A stretch of DNA of 64,000 bases from Silene latifolia (lineage: Eukaryota; Streptophyta; Magnoliopsida; Caryophyllales; Caryophyllaceae). The DNA is taken from contig NC_133536.1 in assembly GCF_048544455.1 (NCBI RefSeq), positions 28,026,152-28,090,151 of the forward strand. The letters are read 5' to 3'. The translations under genes were made by a program, and so were the position numbers. The stretch's first letter is position 1. The number at the start of each line of letters is the position of its first letter. Positions 11,192 through 22,371 of this stretch are shown one piece after another. The notes beneath the pieces are model-generated. The model searched no databases. It had not been told where the DNA came from and saw only the letters and a list, made by a program, of their open reading frames with translations.

Positions 11192-11332
11192 TCAATGTAC
11201 TAGCTTCTGATATGCTCCTAAGAGTTCGATTTCACAACGCGAAGAATTCTCTTTACACTCAAACAAAGCTTTGGGAATAATATGCATTTCCTTCATCAAT
11301 AGAGTTAAGTAGTCGTTTCCCGCCTTGGCATT
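11192..11332 (-). pseudogene. F-box/FBD gene 3' tail fragment
   Basis: The last 45 or so codons of the minus frame ending at 11192 read like the FBD-type C-terminus of the gene at 2037-3234. LFECKENSSRCEIELLGAY here matches LFECVEATSQCQVELLGVY there, and the nucleotide match (tgctcctaagagttcga) continues to the stop. Upstream of about 11332 the frame runs into sequence that fits the C-terminal part of the ORF3 of element B instead. Only the 3' end of this paralogue therefore remains, cut off at the junction with B. Confidence 0.6.
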
Positions 11333-11732
11333 TTTGTGTTTGAATTCGTGGTAGGCAAATGGATAAGGTGGGGTGACAATGGAGGAGGAGGGCTCGACAA
11401 CTTCTTCCCCATGGTGTTGAATAATGTATTCGGCTTCTTTGGAGAGTGGGAGAAGGTAATTCGGTCTATGAACATTCAAGCGACAAATTTTGCTAGTCAA
11501 TGTGAAGGATCTAGCTTTCATTTGTCAACCACCCAAATTTGTTATCAAGATTATCATTCTTGACCCATTTTTATTTTTGAACCATGGTGGGCAAATCGCT
11601 GATATGGCCTCCCTTTACCGGTGTGTATGCATCATTCTTGTTGAAATCCCTGTTAAAGTGCTTAGCCAAATAAGTCACTAATCCTCCATTAACAATAAAG
11701 GTCGTGCCTTCTTTGCCACAATCAACATTGAG

Positions 11733-12527
11733 TCATATTTCAATCAAGGGTCGTAAAGCGTTGTATGGCTTTGTGAACGCTCTTCCAATGTTCAAAGTCG
11801 ACTCGAGAAGAATAAAGTCAAGTTTGGTGAGATGATTTGTACCATTCCTAGCTATCAAGGTATGCCCAATGACTTTATGCCACACTCTTATGCCCGGATG
11901 ATGGACTAACAGAGCACGACAATCATGATAAGAAGTAAATTTCCTTCCGGAAATGGCTTCCCAAAGAGGAGCGGGGTCATACTTGGTAGGCTTCTTCGTG
12001 TATGTCATGTTATCACTAAGGCCAAATATTTTACCGAACTCTCCATAAGACAAACATCTATCAACATTCTCGAGACAAAACTCAATAGTGGTTCGGGTCT
12101 CCACCTTTACGACTTTCAAAGAGCTCAAAGACTCTAAGGTGAGGGAAGAGTAGGTCAATTCTTGCATCTCAAACAATGTACTAAATCCCATAGACTCGAA
12201 AAAGGCTTTGGTTTGTTCTAAGACACCCAATTTGGACAAAGTGTCTTGGCATATGAACTTGGTGGGCATGATAGTTTTCTTAGCAAAGGAAATAAATTTC
12301 TTCCTATGGGAGTCGGAAGTGAAAATTACCTCCGGATAATCGGCTAGTTGTTCAACAACCGGAGTAGTAGGAGTAGTAGCTTCCATAAGAGGAGTTTGCT
12401 CTTGAATTTCAAACCTTGCATTATGCACCACCAATGCCTTGGATGCTTGTTTATCTTGAAGAGCTTGTTGCCTTTTAGAAAGGTTCTTCATTTGGGGTGC
12501 CTTGTTTCCACCTTTCGTTCTTGCCAT
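11733..12527 (-). pseudogene. Element B ORF3 (Athila downstream ORF, 'ATHILA ORF-1'-like)
   Basis: A 264-residue frame starting MARTKGGNKAPQ, basic at its N-terminus. The conserved body (FESMGFSTLFEMQELTY, CLSYGEFGKIFGLSD, LVHHPGIRVWHKVIGHTL, STLNIGRAF) corresponds to ORF3 of elements C and E, which sits after pol in C. Athila elements are known for an extra ORF in this env-like position. The role of its product is unknown, and I see no signal peptide or membrane anchor. One in-frame stop ends the listed frame at 11733; recognisable text (TYLAKHFNRDF) continues in frame to about 11570, and degraded tail sequence to about 11333. Confidence 0.75.
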
Positions 12528-12854
12528 ACTCCTTTGCTTAGTAACACCAAAGAAAGCTTGAAATCTTCAATTTCTAGTAATACCCAAATCGATTTTAGGA
12601 TAGATGAATGTTGCCTTGTATCCCAAAAATCAACTCAAAACTTGAAGATTTTGGTGTTTTAATTACTTGTTGTTGCTAAAGGAGTGATTTAATTTGATTT
12701 TGAGGAAGTTTGGATTTGATTTGGTTGATTTTGGTTGAGAAATTTGTTGTTGGTTGATGGAGAGAATGAGGGTTTTGGGTAGTGTTTATGTTTGAATGAG
12801 TGAAAATGAATTGGGAAAAGGGGCTTTAAAGATCCGTTGGATTTGAAAAGCACA

Positions 12855-13220
12855 GAGGAGACGAGCGGATAGTCCTCGGGACGCTCAGATTCTTTGATTT
12901 CTGGGTTCAGGAAAAGACGCCTGGGGAGGAGCGTCTCGAAGGTAAGATGAGCGGATTCTTGAGCTAGGACGAGCGTCCTATGCTGGAGACGCTCGGATTC
13001 CTTTCCAGGGAGAAATCCCAAAATTTGACAGTATAAAGACGAGCGTCTTTTCTCTGGGACGACCGTCCTGACTGAGACGAGCGGATTCCTTGCTGGGACG
13101 CTCGAATTCTCAGTCAGACCCAAAAATTATTTCTGCAGCTTCACAAGACGAGCGACTTATGCCCTGGATGCTCGGGTTCACTTCAAGACGAGCAGACCTG
13201 CTTCGGATCGCTCGGATTGT
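12855..13220. repeat. Element B palindrome array before ORF3
   Basis: About fourteen copies of GACGAGCG(GATT) and its partner GACGCTCG(GATT) alternate, with unrelated spacers. Starts are near 12860, 12880, 12926, 12946, 12968, 12988, 13038, 13058, 13076, 13097, 13147, 13167, 13187 and 13206. The steps are mostly 18-22 bp, with two of exactly 50. The array sits in the leader upstream of ORF3. The same words recur in the LTR at 17722-17890. The minus-strand frame that spans the array (12689-13123) shows no protein family features. Confidence 0.85.
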
Positions 13221-13585
13221 TCCTCTTCCACACGGATTCAGGTCCATCAGTGGGTGCTTCGTAACCCATGTCATTTTTACCCTTCATTTCTTGTAGTCTT
13301 CATTGTGGGGGCACTACAAAGGCTTGTATAGCCTAGGCAATTGTTATCCCCACACTAAGGAAAAACACTACACATCAATAAACTCATAAGTCCATCCCTC
13401 ACTTCTCTCAAAAATAATGAAAATCTTGATCAAGGCATAAAAATGTAAATCCAAAATTGACAAAAATGAAATACAATGATTAAAATGTAAGTTAGGGAGT
13501 TAGAATATTTACAAATGGTGGTTTAGGGAGGACTCCACCAAACTCTCATCTGATAATGAGATGTCAAGGGGGCATGTTCAAGGTG
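13221..13585. other. Element B spacer between protease and array
   Basis: Non-coding. In the minus (sense) direction it holds a purine-rich AGTGTGGGGATAAC (13348-13361), which resembles an internal polypurine tract, and a short C-rich stretch. No trace of RT motifs is visible. Confidence 0.5.
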
Positions 13586-15272
13586 TTATTGATGTTGCTC
13601 AACACCTTGAATAAGTAGTCGAAAGCTTGTTTCATTGTCATGATAAAGATCTTCAATAGACCTTTGCACTTGTTGTTCTCTATGATGGTCTTGGGTCATA
13701 GCATTACCGATGTAAGGATTTAATATCCCTTCAAAATCATCATCCCAAAGACCGCATACTTCGTCTACTTGATCACTAAAAATGTTATGAGTTGATGAAG
13801 ACAACTCTCCTTCTTTCTTGTCTTGGCCAATGAGGCCTTCTTCTTTACTTGTCATGAGTGACCTTTTCAAGCTCTCTTTGTTGCAATTTCCTTGCTCTTT
13901 GGATTGAGCATCATCCACTTTCTTCTTCCATTGAAGTTCCAACTTTTTTCTATCGTCTGGCCGGCTATAGTGATCGACCATAAAACATGGCTCATGTAAT
14001 CGGGGAGCTCTCATGGTTTTGTCAAGATTGAAAGTGATGGTTTCATCTCCCACTTCAAGGGTGAGCTCTCCATGTTTTACATCAATCACCGCTCCCGCGG
14101 TGTGTAAGAAAGGTCTTCCTAAGATAATAGGAATGTTGGAGTCTTCTTCCATGTCAACAATAACGAAATCCACCGGGATGAAGAATTTGCCAATTCTTAC
14201 GGGCACATCTTCCCATACCCCTTAAAGGTATCTTTGTTGATCGATCCGCCATTTGAAGCGTGATGTTGGTACACTTGAGCTCTCCCATTCCAAGCCTCTT
14301 GCTTACCGAATATGGCATGACACTAACACTTGCCCCAAGGTCACACAAGGCTTTGTTGATTGTAGTGTCACCAATAGTGCATGGAATAGAAAAACTTCCC
14401 GGATCCTTGAGCTTTGGAGGTGAATTTCCTTAAAGAATAGCACTACTCACTTTAGTGAAAGCAATAGTCTCAAGTTTCCGGATGGATTTCTTCTTTGTAA
14501 GAATATCTTTCATGTACTTTGCATAGGCCGGAACATGATTGATCAACTCGGTGAATGGGATTGAGACTTCCAAGCTCTTCACAATTTCCATGAACTTGCC
14601 AAGTTGGTCATCAAACTTAGGCTTAGCTTGACGACTCGGGAATGGAAGTCTAATCACAATAGGCTCCTTCTCTTTGGCCTTTTCTTCATTCTTCTTTGAA
14701 ACTTCTTGAGTGGTGGGTTCTTGTTTTCTAGAGTTTTGCACAACTCTTTCTTTATCACTAGTCTCCACAATGTTATCCTCAACTTGCTTCTTTGGCTCTT
14801 CATAGCTTGTACCGCTCCTCAAGTGGATGGCACTCACCGATTCATGTCTTGGGGGATTACTTTGAGGTGGTAATTTCCCCTTTTGTCTTTGAGAGCTAGA
14901 AGATGCTAATTGAGTCATTTGAGTTTCCAACATTTTTGTGTGGGCTACGATGTTGTTGATGGTGATGTCTTTTGCTTGACTATCTTTTTGCATTTGAGTG
15001 AAAAATTCTTGTCGATTCTTTTTCATTTGGAGGACTGCTTTTTGAACATCAAAACCTTGGTCATTGGATCGGTTGTATGGAGTTTGATTTTGGTAACCTT
15101 GGTTTTGGTTGTAAAAGGGTCTTTGAGCTTTATTTCTCATTGGAGGTGGGGTGTATGTTGGTTGAGGGGTTTGAACATTTTGGCTTTTGTATGAGAGATT
15201 TGGGTGGAATTTGGTGTTTTCATTGTAATAGTTGGAATAAGGGGGTGCCACTCTTGTATGCTTGGAAAGCAT
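13586..15272 (-). pseudogene. Element B gag tail and aspartic protease, broken
   Basis: The frame 14430-15272 carries a Gln/Asn-rich gag tail, the linker word LRSGTSYEEP, and then PFTELINHVPAYAKYM, which precedes protease in Athila elements. It ends at a stop at 14430. The protease core follows in 14154-14348 (CDLGASVSVMPYSVSKRLG, catalytic Asp present). A frameshift near 14225 leads to 13586-14206 (PVRIGKFFIPVDFVIVD, PIILGRPFL). About 140 residues of charged, unassigned tail follow before a stop. No RT comes after it. Confidence 0.8.
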
Positions 15273-16399
15273 TCACTTGTTCACTTGATCCCCTACATTC
15301 ACTTTGGTCATGTCCCAAAGTTCCACAATTCTCACACACTCCATTTGGAATTGATGAAGATGCCACCATAGCATTAACATGTTGCTTAGGTGATTTGGAG
15401 GCTTCTTCAAGATTAGCCATAGCTTTCTCAAACTTCAAGTTGATGGTATCAATATGAGCACTAAGTTGAGCACCCAATTGAGTAATATAGTCCACTTCAT
15501 GCTTTCCTCCTCTAGTAGCCTTTCGAGGTCTACTATATTGTGAGTTATGGACCGTCATTTCCTCAATCTCGTTCCATGTTTGATTATCGTCAACTTCGGT
15601 GAACATACCATTTGATCCCATATTGAGAATGTTTCGGGAGTCTTCATAAAGACAATTCCAAAATTGTTGTACCAAGAACCACTCACTAAGTCCATGATGA
15701 GGACATGAGTGACAAATTCCTTTGAATCTTTCCCAAGCTGCATACAAAGATTCTTCATCCCTTTGTTTGAACCCCGTGATTTGGGCTCTCAACATGTTAG
15801 TCTTTTCCGGAGGATAAAATTTCTTGTAGAAAGCAAGTGCTAATTTCTTCCAAGAGTCAATACCAAGAGTAGCCTTATCAAGGTTCTTTAACCATTTTTT
15901 CGCGGTACCGATCAAATAAAATGGAAATGAGACCCATCGAATTTGGTCTTGAGTAACTCCGGTTTGAGTAATCGCATCACAATAGTCACAAAAAGTCTCC
16001 ATATGAGAATGAAGGTCTTCACTAGGCATCCCCCCAAATTGGCTCCTTTCGACTAATTGGATAAATGCGGATTTTGCAATGAAATTACCGGTCAAATGTT
16101 GTGGTGTGGGAGTACCATTGGGTAGGTTCTCCTCGGTTGGGAACGGAATGTGATGAAAACTTAGGCATTATGGGTTGATTTTATGGTTGATTTTGTGTTA
16201 GGTTCTCCTCTCCCTCTCTTGCAAAAGGATTGGTAAACTCAATGGTTGGATGAATATCCACAACTTCACCAATACCTCTCAAAGTATTTCTAGCAAGTCT
16301 TCTATTGTGGGTCAAAGTTCTTTTAATCTCAAGATCAATGGGTAACAAGTTACCTTGTGATCTTCTAGACATGCAAAACATCAAACAACTTGAAAACAA
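15220..16399 (-). pseudogene. Element B gag, broken
   Basis: The N-terminal piece (16181-16399) begins MFSSCLMFCMSRRSQGNLLP, with MSRRSQ as the likely start. The capsid core is in 15220-16095: FIQLVERSQFGGMPSEDLHS, SWKKLALAFYKKFYPP, ITGFKQRDEESLY and FLVQQFWNCLYEDSRN. A CCHC knuckle CENCGTLGHDQSEC lies near its end. A stop separates the two pieces near 16170, and a frameshift near 15230-15270 leads into the gag tail. The core differs clearly from A and E, so B is a separate Athila lineage. Confidence 0.8.
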
Positions 16400-16489
16400 T
16401 TAGAACAAACCTTGAGGAGTTTTAATTCCCCAAGGCAAAGAAAGACACAACTAAGAACAATCAAAGAAAATCAAATCAAGTTAACACCG

Positions 16490-16507
16490 TCCCCGGCAAC
16501 GGCGCCA
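16490..16507 (-). promoter_or_regulatory. Element B primer binding site (tRNA-Asp type)
   Basis: Read on the minus strand this is TGGCGCCGTTGCCGGGGA, complementary to the 3' end of plant tRNA-Asp. It starts five bases inside the LTR end (..CCGACCA), as expected for the site that primes minus-strand DNA synthesis. Confidence 0.9.
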
Positions 16508-17580
16508 TTTTTGGTCGGAGCTATCATTTTTGGTAACTTGTCGTTAGGAGTACCTAGACCAAAACAATATTTATAATTTCACAAATTACTCTACTCTTAG
16601 TAAAGAGGTAAGTAAAGGTCGGATCCCAAGGGACGGGTATTGATGTAGGATTTTCGATTGCAAATGGTTGTGTCTAAGGGTGTCACAATTTGGGTTGAGA
16701 TAGAAGATCACTAAACTAAATAACAATGTAAATAAACAAGCAAGATGATTAAAATGAGATGTAAGAAAATGATTAAAAGCACTAGGGTGTCATGGGTTCA
16801 TAGGGGATACATGGGAATTGATCATACAAACATGTTGTTCAATTATAAGCAAGCAATTATTGTTGTGATAGGATCGAGTTGGTTTATATCTTACAATCCT
16901 AGGAAGGTTTGGATCCTGGAGCCGAACCGATTAGATTGTACAACACCTACAAGTCGACTAAATCCTCCCTACTCAACTATATGCAAGGTCTAATGAGACT
17001 CGAGTTGGTTTATGTCTTACAAGTCTCATTGAATAGATAAGTGATGGGTAAAAAATGCAAGGATTCATAGGCTCGCATTTCATCAAACATAACATGTGCA
17101 TAAGTTGAGATCACAACAAGCAAGCAAATAAATTATATGAACATATTAGATTAAGCATGATTATCCCCCATGTTGGTTTCCCTTAATCACCCATTAACCC
17201 TAGCTAAATGACTACTCACTCATTATCAAGTTTAACATGCTAACAAGGTTGTCAATTTCATTAACAAAGCAAAACATGATGAATGAATGGAAATGATTAA
17301 CAAGGATTAAAACAAGGATTAAGAGAACTATACCTAATGATGATCCCAAAATAATAAGCAAAGGAATAATAGAAGTACTTGATGATTGATGGAAAGTTGT
17401 CAATCTCCCAATAATACCCAAATAATCTTCAATTACCCAAAATAAATGATGAACAATAGAGAAATTAAGGAAATGAGATTTGTATTAATACTTAATTAAG
17501 AGTTGATTATAATATTAAGATGAGATTAGAACATAAAAAAGAGCATAAGATGGTTCTCCTATTTAATTAGTACAATGGGG

Positions 17581-17588
17581 TATTTATA
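17581..17588 (-). promoter_or_regulatory. TATA box of element B LTR
   Basis: TATAAATA on the minus strand, in the context CATAGTATAAATACCCC. It lies about 75-300 bp downstream of the palindrome array, as expected for the U3 promoter. Confidence 0.65.
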
Positions 17589-17659
17589 CTATGGATTAGG
17601 TACATAAATTAGGGTTACTAAGGGCTTAAATGACAATTAGACCCTTAAGAAAAGTTGAG

Positions 17660-17890
17660 GAAGTGCTCCTCTCGAAGGAGATGCGCATCCCCGCTTTGCT
17701 AGTCTTTTCAAAATATGCTCATTTCGAGCGGACTGAAGGTGAGACGTGCTGCACTCGCAAGGAATCCGAGCGGCCTGAGGGATGCGACGCTCGGATTGTG
17801 GAGGGGTAGGACGAGCGGACTGGCTATGGGACGCTCGGATTTTAGCCAGCCAGGACGCTCGTCCCGTGGCTGCGATGCCCGGATAGTAGC
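17660..17890. repeat. Element B LTR palindrome array
   Basis: Copies of GACGAGCG and GACGCTCG, with degenerate forms, occur near 17722, 17764, 17786, 17810, 17830, 17854 and 17874. The steps are mostly 20-24 bp and the spacers are unlike. The words are the same as in the array before ORF3 of this element. The array lies upstream of the TATA box in the sense direction. Confidence 0.75.
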
Positions 17891-18230
17891 TCAACAAGCT
17901 TCTCTTCTTTTCTTCTTCCAACAATCCTCAAGGATCTTGTTGGAGATGCAAGGATCTTTTTATCATTGCCCATTTACTTCATTATTTACATAGGCCTTCT
18001 AGTCTTGTCTTCACTTCGATGCTTGGTCATTAGATTCAATCAATTTAGCTCCATTTTGCCATGAAAATGCAAGGTTTGCACTCCTCTCCTACCAAGGGAA
18101 CAAAACCTCAAAGAAAATGCAAAACGAAAGACTAAAGATAGTAAATGACCCAATTATGCACTAAAAAGCATAGTAACAAAGCTAATTCGAGGACTAAATA
18201 TGTTCAAATATTGGTAACATCAAATTTCTG

Positions 18231-18302
18231 TATAATGCTACCCCTAAAGTTGGAGTTGGTACAAATGGTAGTGCATTACCTCCTCAGGGGGGTAATGTAT
18301 AA
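18231..18302 (+). pseudogene. LINE ORF1 C-terminal remnant
   Basis: In the frame opposite to ORF2 the first 23 codons of the element are open and end TPKVGVGTNGSALPPQGGNV at a TAA. This stop overlaps the ORF2 start as ATGTATAA (18295-18302). The overlap is a plausible reinitiation or stop-start junction. The rest of ORF1, the RNA-binding protein, was lost through 5' truncation. Confidence 0.55.
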
Positions 18303-21300
18303 TTGGGGATTTTGGAACATTAGGGGGTTGAATAGCCTATCTAAACAAAATAATATTAAATGGTTTATGCATCAGCATCAGATAGGGTTATTTGGCCTCC
18401 TTGAGACAAAGGTAAAGCCTTTGTCTCAAAATCGTGTAAGGAATAATTTGTGTAGTCAGTGGTGCATCTCTACTAATACTCATCTACACAAAGGGGGCAG
18501 AATTTGGATTTTGTGGAAGCCTCATATGTTTAATGTTCAATTCCATGAGTATAACCCACAGTTCATTCATATGAGTATTACTGATTTGGGGACTGGTTAT
18601 AGTTTTTGGTTAACTATGGTATATGCATATAATGGGACTCAGGAGAGAAAGGAATTGTGGGACAGGTTGTGTGTGTTTAAAAGAAGCATTCAAGGAGCAT
18701 GGGTCATCTGTGGTGACTTTAACACAGTGCTGGTGCCTGCTGAGAGATTGGGGGGCAATAGTTCTGTGGAGGAAATGGAAGATTTTAAGGCCTGTGTTGA
18801 TGAATGTGAGGTAGCTGATAGCCCTGCTAGTGGGTCTTTCTTCACTTGGTGTAATAAACAAGATCCAGCTACTAGGGTTTATAGTAGACTAGATAGAGTT
18901 TTGGTCAATCACCAATGGCTTTCTGATCACCCCTCTGTCTATGCTCATTTCTACTGTGAGGGCATCTTTGATCATTCCCCTTGTGTCTTACAAGCCTTTG
19001 ATGACAAAGATAAGAAAAGAAGAAGTTTCAAATATTACAATATGTGGAGTCAAGCTGAGAATTTTAAGCTTTGTGTTCAGGCTAATTGGAAAGGTAATTG
19101 GTTTGGCACAAAGATGTATATTTTGACTAGACAGCTCAAGAATTTGAAGTGCCATCTTAGGAAGCTGAATAAGGAGAATTTTGCTGATATTGAAAACAAT
19201 TTCTATAGAGCTCAAATGCATCTGGAGGATATCCAGGATAGGCTAAGGAGAGATCCTCAAAACTTTCAGCTTATTGAGATGGAGAGAGATGCATCAAATA
19301 GTGTGAGATTTCTGGCTACTGCTAGCCATGATTTTTTAGTGCAGAAATCTAAGGTTACCTGGATGGAGAAAGGAGATAGCAATACCAAGTATTTCCATCA
19401 AGTAATCAAGTGTAGGCAGGCCAGGAACAAAGTCTTGAATATCACTAATACTCAGGGGGTTGTGTGTGAAGACACTAGCAGCATTCAGGGTGCCTTCCTG
19501 CAGTTCTACACTTCCCTTTTGGGTACTTCTGTTGAGACTAGGCAAGTGTGTCAGGCTGTGGTGCAGAGGGGGCAGCTTTGTACTGAGGATCATCATAACA
19601 TACTTCTATCCCCTCACATCGATCTTTGAGATCAAAAAGGTTATGTTTTCTATTCCTAGCCATAAGGCTGCTGGGCCTGATGGCTATTCTAGTGCCTTTT
19701 TTAAAGATTCATGGGACATTGTGGGGAGGGATGTCTGTGATGCCATTAAGGATTTCTTCCATGAAGGGAAACTGTTAAAACAAATAAACCATACTTTAGT
19801 AACCCTCATTCCCAAATGTGATTTGCCTCATAGTGTTACCCAGTTTAGACCAATTTCATGCTGTAATGTGATCTATAAGTGTATCTCTAAGTTGATCTGC
19901 AATAGGCTTGCTGCTGTACTACCTGACCTTATTAGTGAAAACCAAAGTGGTTTTATTCAAGGGAGGAGTATTGTTGAAAACATTTTAATTTGTCAAGATA
20001 TAGTCAGGTGCTATAATAGAAGAGCTGCTTCACCTAGATTTATGCTTAAAGTGGACTTACAGAAAGCCTATGATTCTGTAAGTTGGGCTTTTCTTGAACA
20101 GATGCTGAACAGTTTGGAATTCCCTACTCATATGATTCACCTGATTATGGAGTGTGTGTCTACTGCTACTTATTCCTTGGTATTAAATGGAGATACTTTT
20201 GGGCATTTCAAAGGGGCAAAGGGATTGAGGCAAGGAGACCCCCTTTCTCCTTTGTTATTTACTGTGGCCATGGAGTATTTTAGCAGAATTATGGCCTTCA
20301 CAACTGATACTATGCCTTTCAAATTTCATCCAATGTGTGGGCAACTGAGGTTATCACATCTTATGTTTGCTGACGACCTTCTTCTTTTTAGTAAGGGTGA
20401 TATTGCCTCTATTATGGTCTTATTGAGATCTTTCAGTACTTTCTCTCAAGCATCAGGGTTGCAGATGAATGCTACTAAAACTAATGCTTATTTCCAAGGG
20501 GTCTCTAAAGACATCAAAGCTGATGTGTTGCAAGTCTCTGGTTTTATTGAAGGTAAGTTGCCTTTCAGATATTTGGGAATACCAATTACCTGTGGGAAAT
20601 TGTCTAAACAGGACTGTCAAATTCTTGTTGAAAAGATTATCACCAAGATTAGAGGATTTGGGACCAAAAAGCTCTCTTATTCTGGAAGATTGGTGTTAGT
20701 AAACTCGGTCCTTACTGCTCTATACAACTACTGGATCAATATCTTCCTAATTCCTAAAGGAGTTTTGAATAAGATTAATTCTATTTGTAGACATTATCTT
20801 TGGGATGGGAGTGTTGATTATATCAGGGTACCTCCTGTGGGCTGGGATAAAGTGTGTTCTCCTAAGGAAGAAGGTGGACTAGGCATTAGGGATAGCCTGT
20901 CCTGGAATATTGCAGCAATAGGCAAACTTGTTTGGTGGATATATTCTTGTCCTGATAGATTGTGGGTCAAATGGGTTCATCAAGTGTACTTAAAAGGAGC
21001 TGATTGGAATGACTATATCCCCACTGGAGATGTTAGCTGGGGCTGGAAGGTCATTTGCAGAACAAAAACTAAACTTGCTCATGGATACACAAACCATCAG
21101 TGGACTCTGGATCCTAAAGGATACTCAATTAGCAGTGGCTATGAACTGCTAAGAGAAAGATTTCAGACAGTGGTATGGCATAAGGCTCTGTGGAATAGCT
21201 GGTGTGTTCCCAAACACCAGTTCATTGGCTGGTTGATAGCTCGTGAACGCCTTCAACTGAAGGATAAATTGATGTCATTAGGCATTGTATCTGATGCAAA

Positions 21301-21673
21301 TTGTCTGTTATGTGGGGAAGCAGAGGAGAGTCATCTTCACTTGTTTCTCCAGTGTAGATATAGTCAGAGGATCCTTACTGAAATGGCTGGAATCTGCCAT
21401 GTTTCGTGGCCTAGTTCCAATCTGCTCAACTGGATTGGAGTGTGGCAGGGATCTGATCTTCAGAGGAATGTTATTATGTGTATTATCTTGGCTGCCTTCT
21501 ATCACATCTGGATGCAAAGGAACAAAGTGCGGGTTGATGCTAGCTTGTTGAGACCTGAGTATGTTATACAACAGATTAAAAAGGAGGTGAAGATGAAGTT
21601 GGCTACTAAATCAATTCAGGGCCTGAATATCAATGATGTATCTTGGTTGAATTTAGTTAGCTTGTCATTGTAA
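18295..21673 (+). pseudogene. LINE ORF2: endonuclease, reverse transcriptase, zinc finger
   Basis: ORF2 nicks the target and copies LINE RNA onto it. The first frame (ATG at 18295 to 19629) holds the apurinic-type endonuclease: FWNIRGLNS, LLETKV, VICGDFNTV, SFFTWCN, SRLDRVLV and FDHSPC. A one-base shift near 19600-19630 leads to the second frame, which reads on to 21673. That frame has HKAAGPDGYSSAFFK, QFRPISCCNVIYK, SGFIQGRSI, KAYDSVSWAFL, GLRQGDPLSPLLF and the catalytic FADD in LMFADDLLLF. It ends with a zf-RVT finger, CLLCGEAEESHLHLFLQC. This is the L1 clade layout without RNase H. The upstream Met at 18145 lies in flanking DNA and is not the start. Confidence 0.92.
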
Positions 21674-21791
21674 AACCCTTTTATGGGGTTTAGAATTGTT
21701 GATGTGTTAAAAACTGGAATAGCTTGTAATAGCTCGTTTGTGCTTAATGAAATTCTTACATTTCATCAAAAAAAAAAAAACATCAAATTTC

Positions 21792-22356
21792 AAGTTATAT
21801 TTCAAATTACATTTCAAGTTATTTCCATTTACTACCTTGTTCTTCATTTTCATGTTCTATTTCTATTGTTAAGGTAATTATATTTCTAGTACTTACTTTG
21901 TTAATTTCTTTGTCATTTTCATCACTAGTTAGTTTGTTAATTCATCATTTGTTAATCATTATACCGTCTATTTCATTATTCCAATGTCATCATGTTTTCA
22001 TATGTTAATAGCTTAATTTTCATTATGTGTGAGTAGTACTTATAGTCTAGGGATTAGGGGAGGCATGCATAAATAGTATTTGTAATTGTTGAAATAGAAT
22101 GCTATAATATCGGTTAAATCTTTCTATCACATGCTTGTATTGTTTGGCTAATCTTTGGTAATTGATCACAATCTTAGATTAAATTTGTTAATTTACTTTT
22201 AAAAGTCGAGAGACACAAAATTGAATTAGACAAAGCATATTTTAGTAGACCAATCTAGTAATGGTGAGAGCTCGCTAGAACCCGATCTGTGGTCGACAAT
22301 AATGCCGAGAGGTGGTTCTCATTAATCTAAAAAAATATCGTTATTAAGAATTTCTA
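21792..22356 (+). repeat. Athila-type LTR fragment (probable)
   Basis: AT-rich non-coding DNA. It contains a short text (gagtag..., ggattagggga at about 22053-22063) also found in the LTRs of element E, and then a run of leader-like words before pol text starts at about 22360. It is likely the 3' part of the 5' LTR of element C, joined to its RT by a deletion of primer site, gag and protease. No clear ends were found. Confidence 0.4.
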
Positions 22357-22371
22357 GCTTTTTGTTATAGT

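Larger units (their letters stand above)
11333..18170 (-). mobile_element. Element B: non-autonomous Athila-type element (no RT/RNase H/IN)
   Basis: On the minus strand, from right to left, come a 5' LTR (16512-18170), a tRNA-Asp primer site, gag, protease, a motif-array spacer and ORF3. The sequence then ends at the F-box tail without a 3' LTR. There is no reverse transcriptase, RNase H or integrase between the protease (ending at 13586) and ORF3 (starting at 12527). The gap is only about 1 kb and is filled by leader-like sequence and a palindrome array. Gag and protease carry several stops and frameshifts. Element E has the same reduced layout, built on a different motif family. Confidence 0.8.
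16512..18170 (-). repeat. Element B 5' LTR
   Basis: The inner end is fixed by the primer site (sense ..GGTCGGAG reversed, ending CCA). The outer end is placed at a TGC.. start about 1.66 kb away, which is approximate because no second LTR is present for comparison. The sense strand has a TATA box (17581-17588) and a palindrome array upstream of it. The LINE inserted just outside this end. Confidence 0.65.
18229..21778 (+). mobile_element. L1-type LINE, 5'-truncated, young insertion
   Basis: A 3.55-kb non-LTR retrotransposon ending in a poly(A) tail (21768-21780). It is flanked by a 13-bp target-site duplication, AACATCAAATTTC, at 18216-18228 and again at 21779-21791. The body begins within the end of ORF1 and contains all of ORF2. 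Only one frameshift was found in ORF2, and the target duplication is perfect, so the insertion is recent. Confidence 0.92.

Noticed and set aside
12689..13123. 144-residue minus-strand ORF over the element B array
   Set aside because: It overlaps the palindrome array and leader, has no family features, and is explained by chance openness of GC-rich repeats.
17637..17924. Opposed ORFs over the element B LTR array
   Set aside because: Both strands are open because of the repeated words; no protein features.
18145..18294. LINE ORF2 start at the upstream Met (18145)
   Set aside because: The target-site duplication at 18216-18228 shows that this part is flanking DNA; ORF2 starts at 18295.
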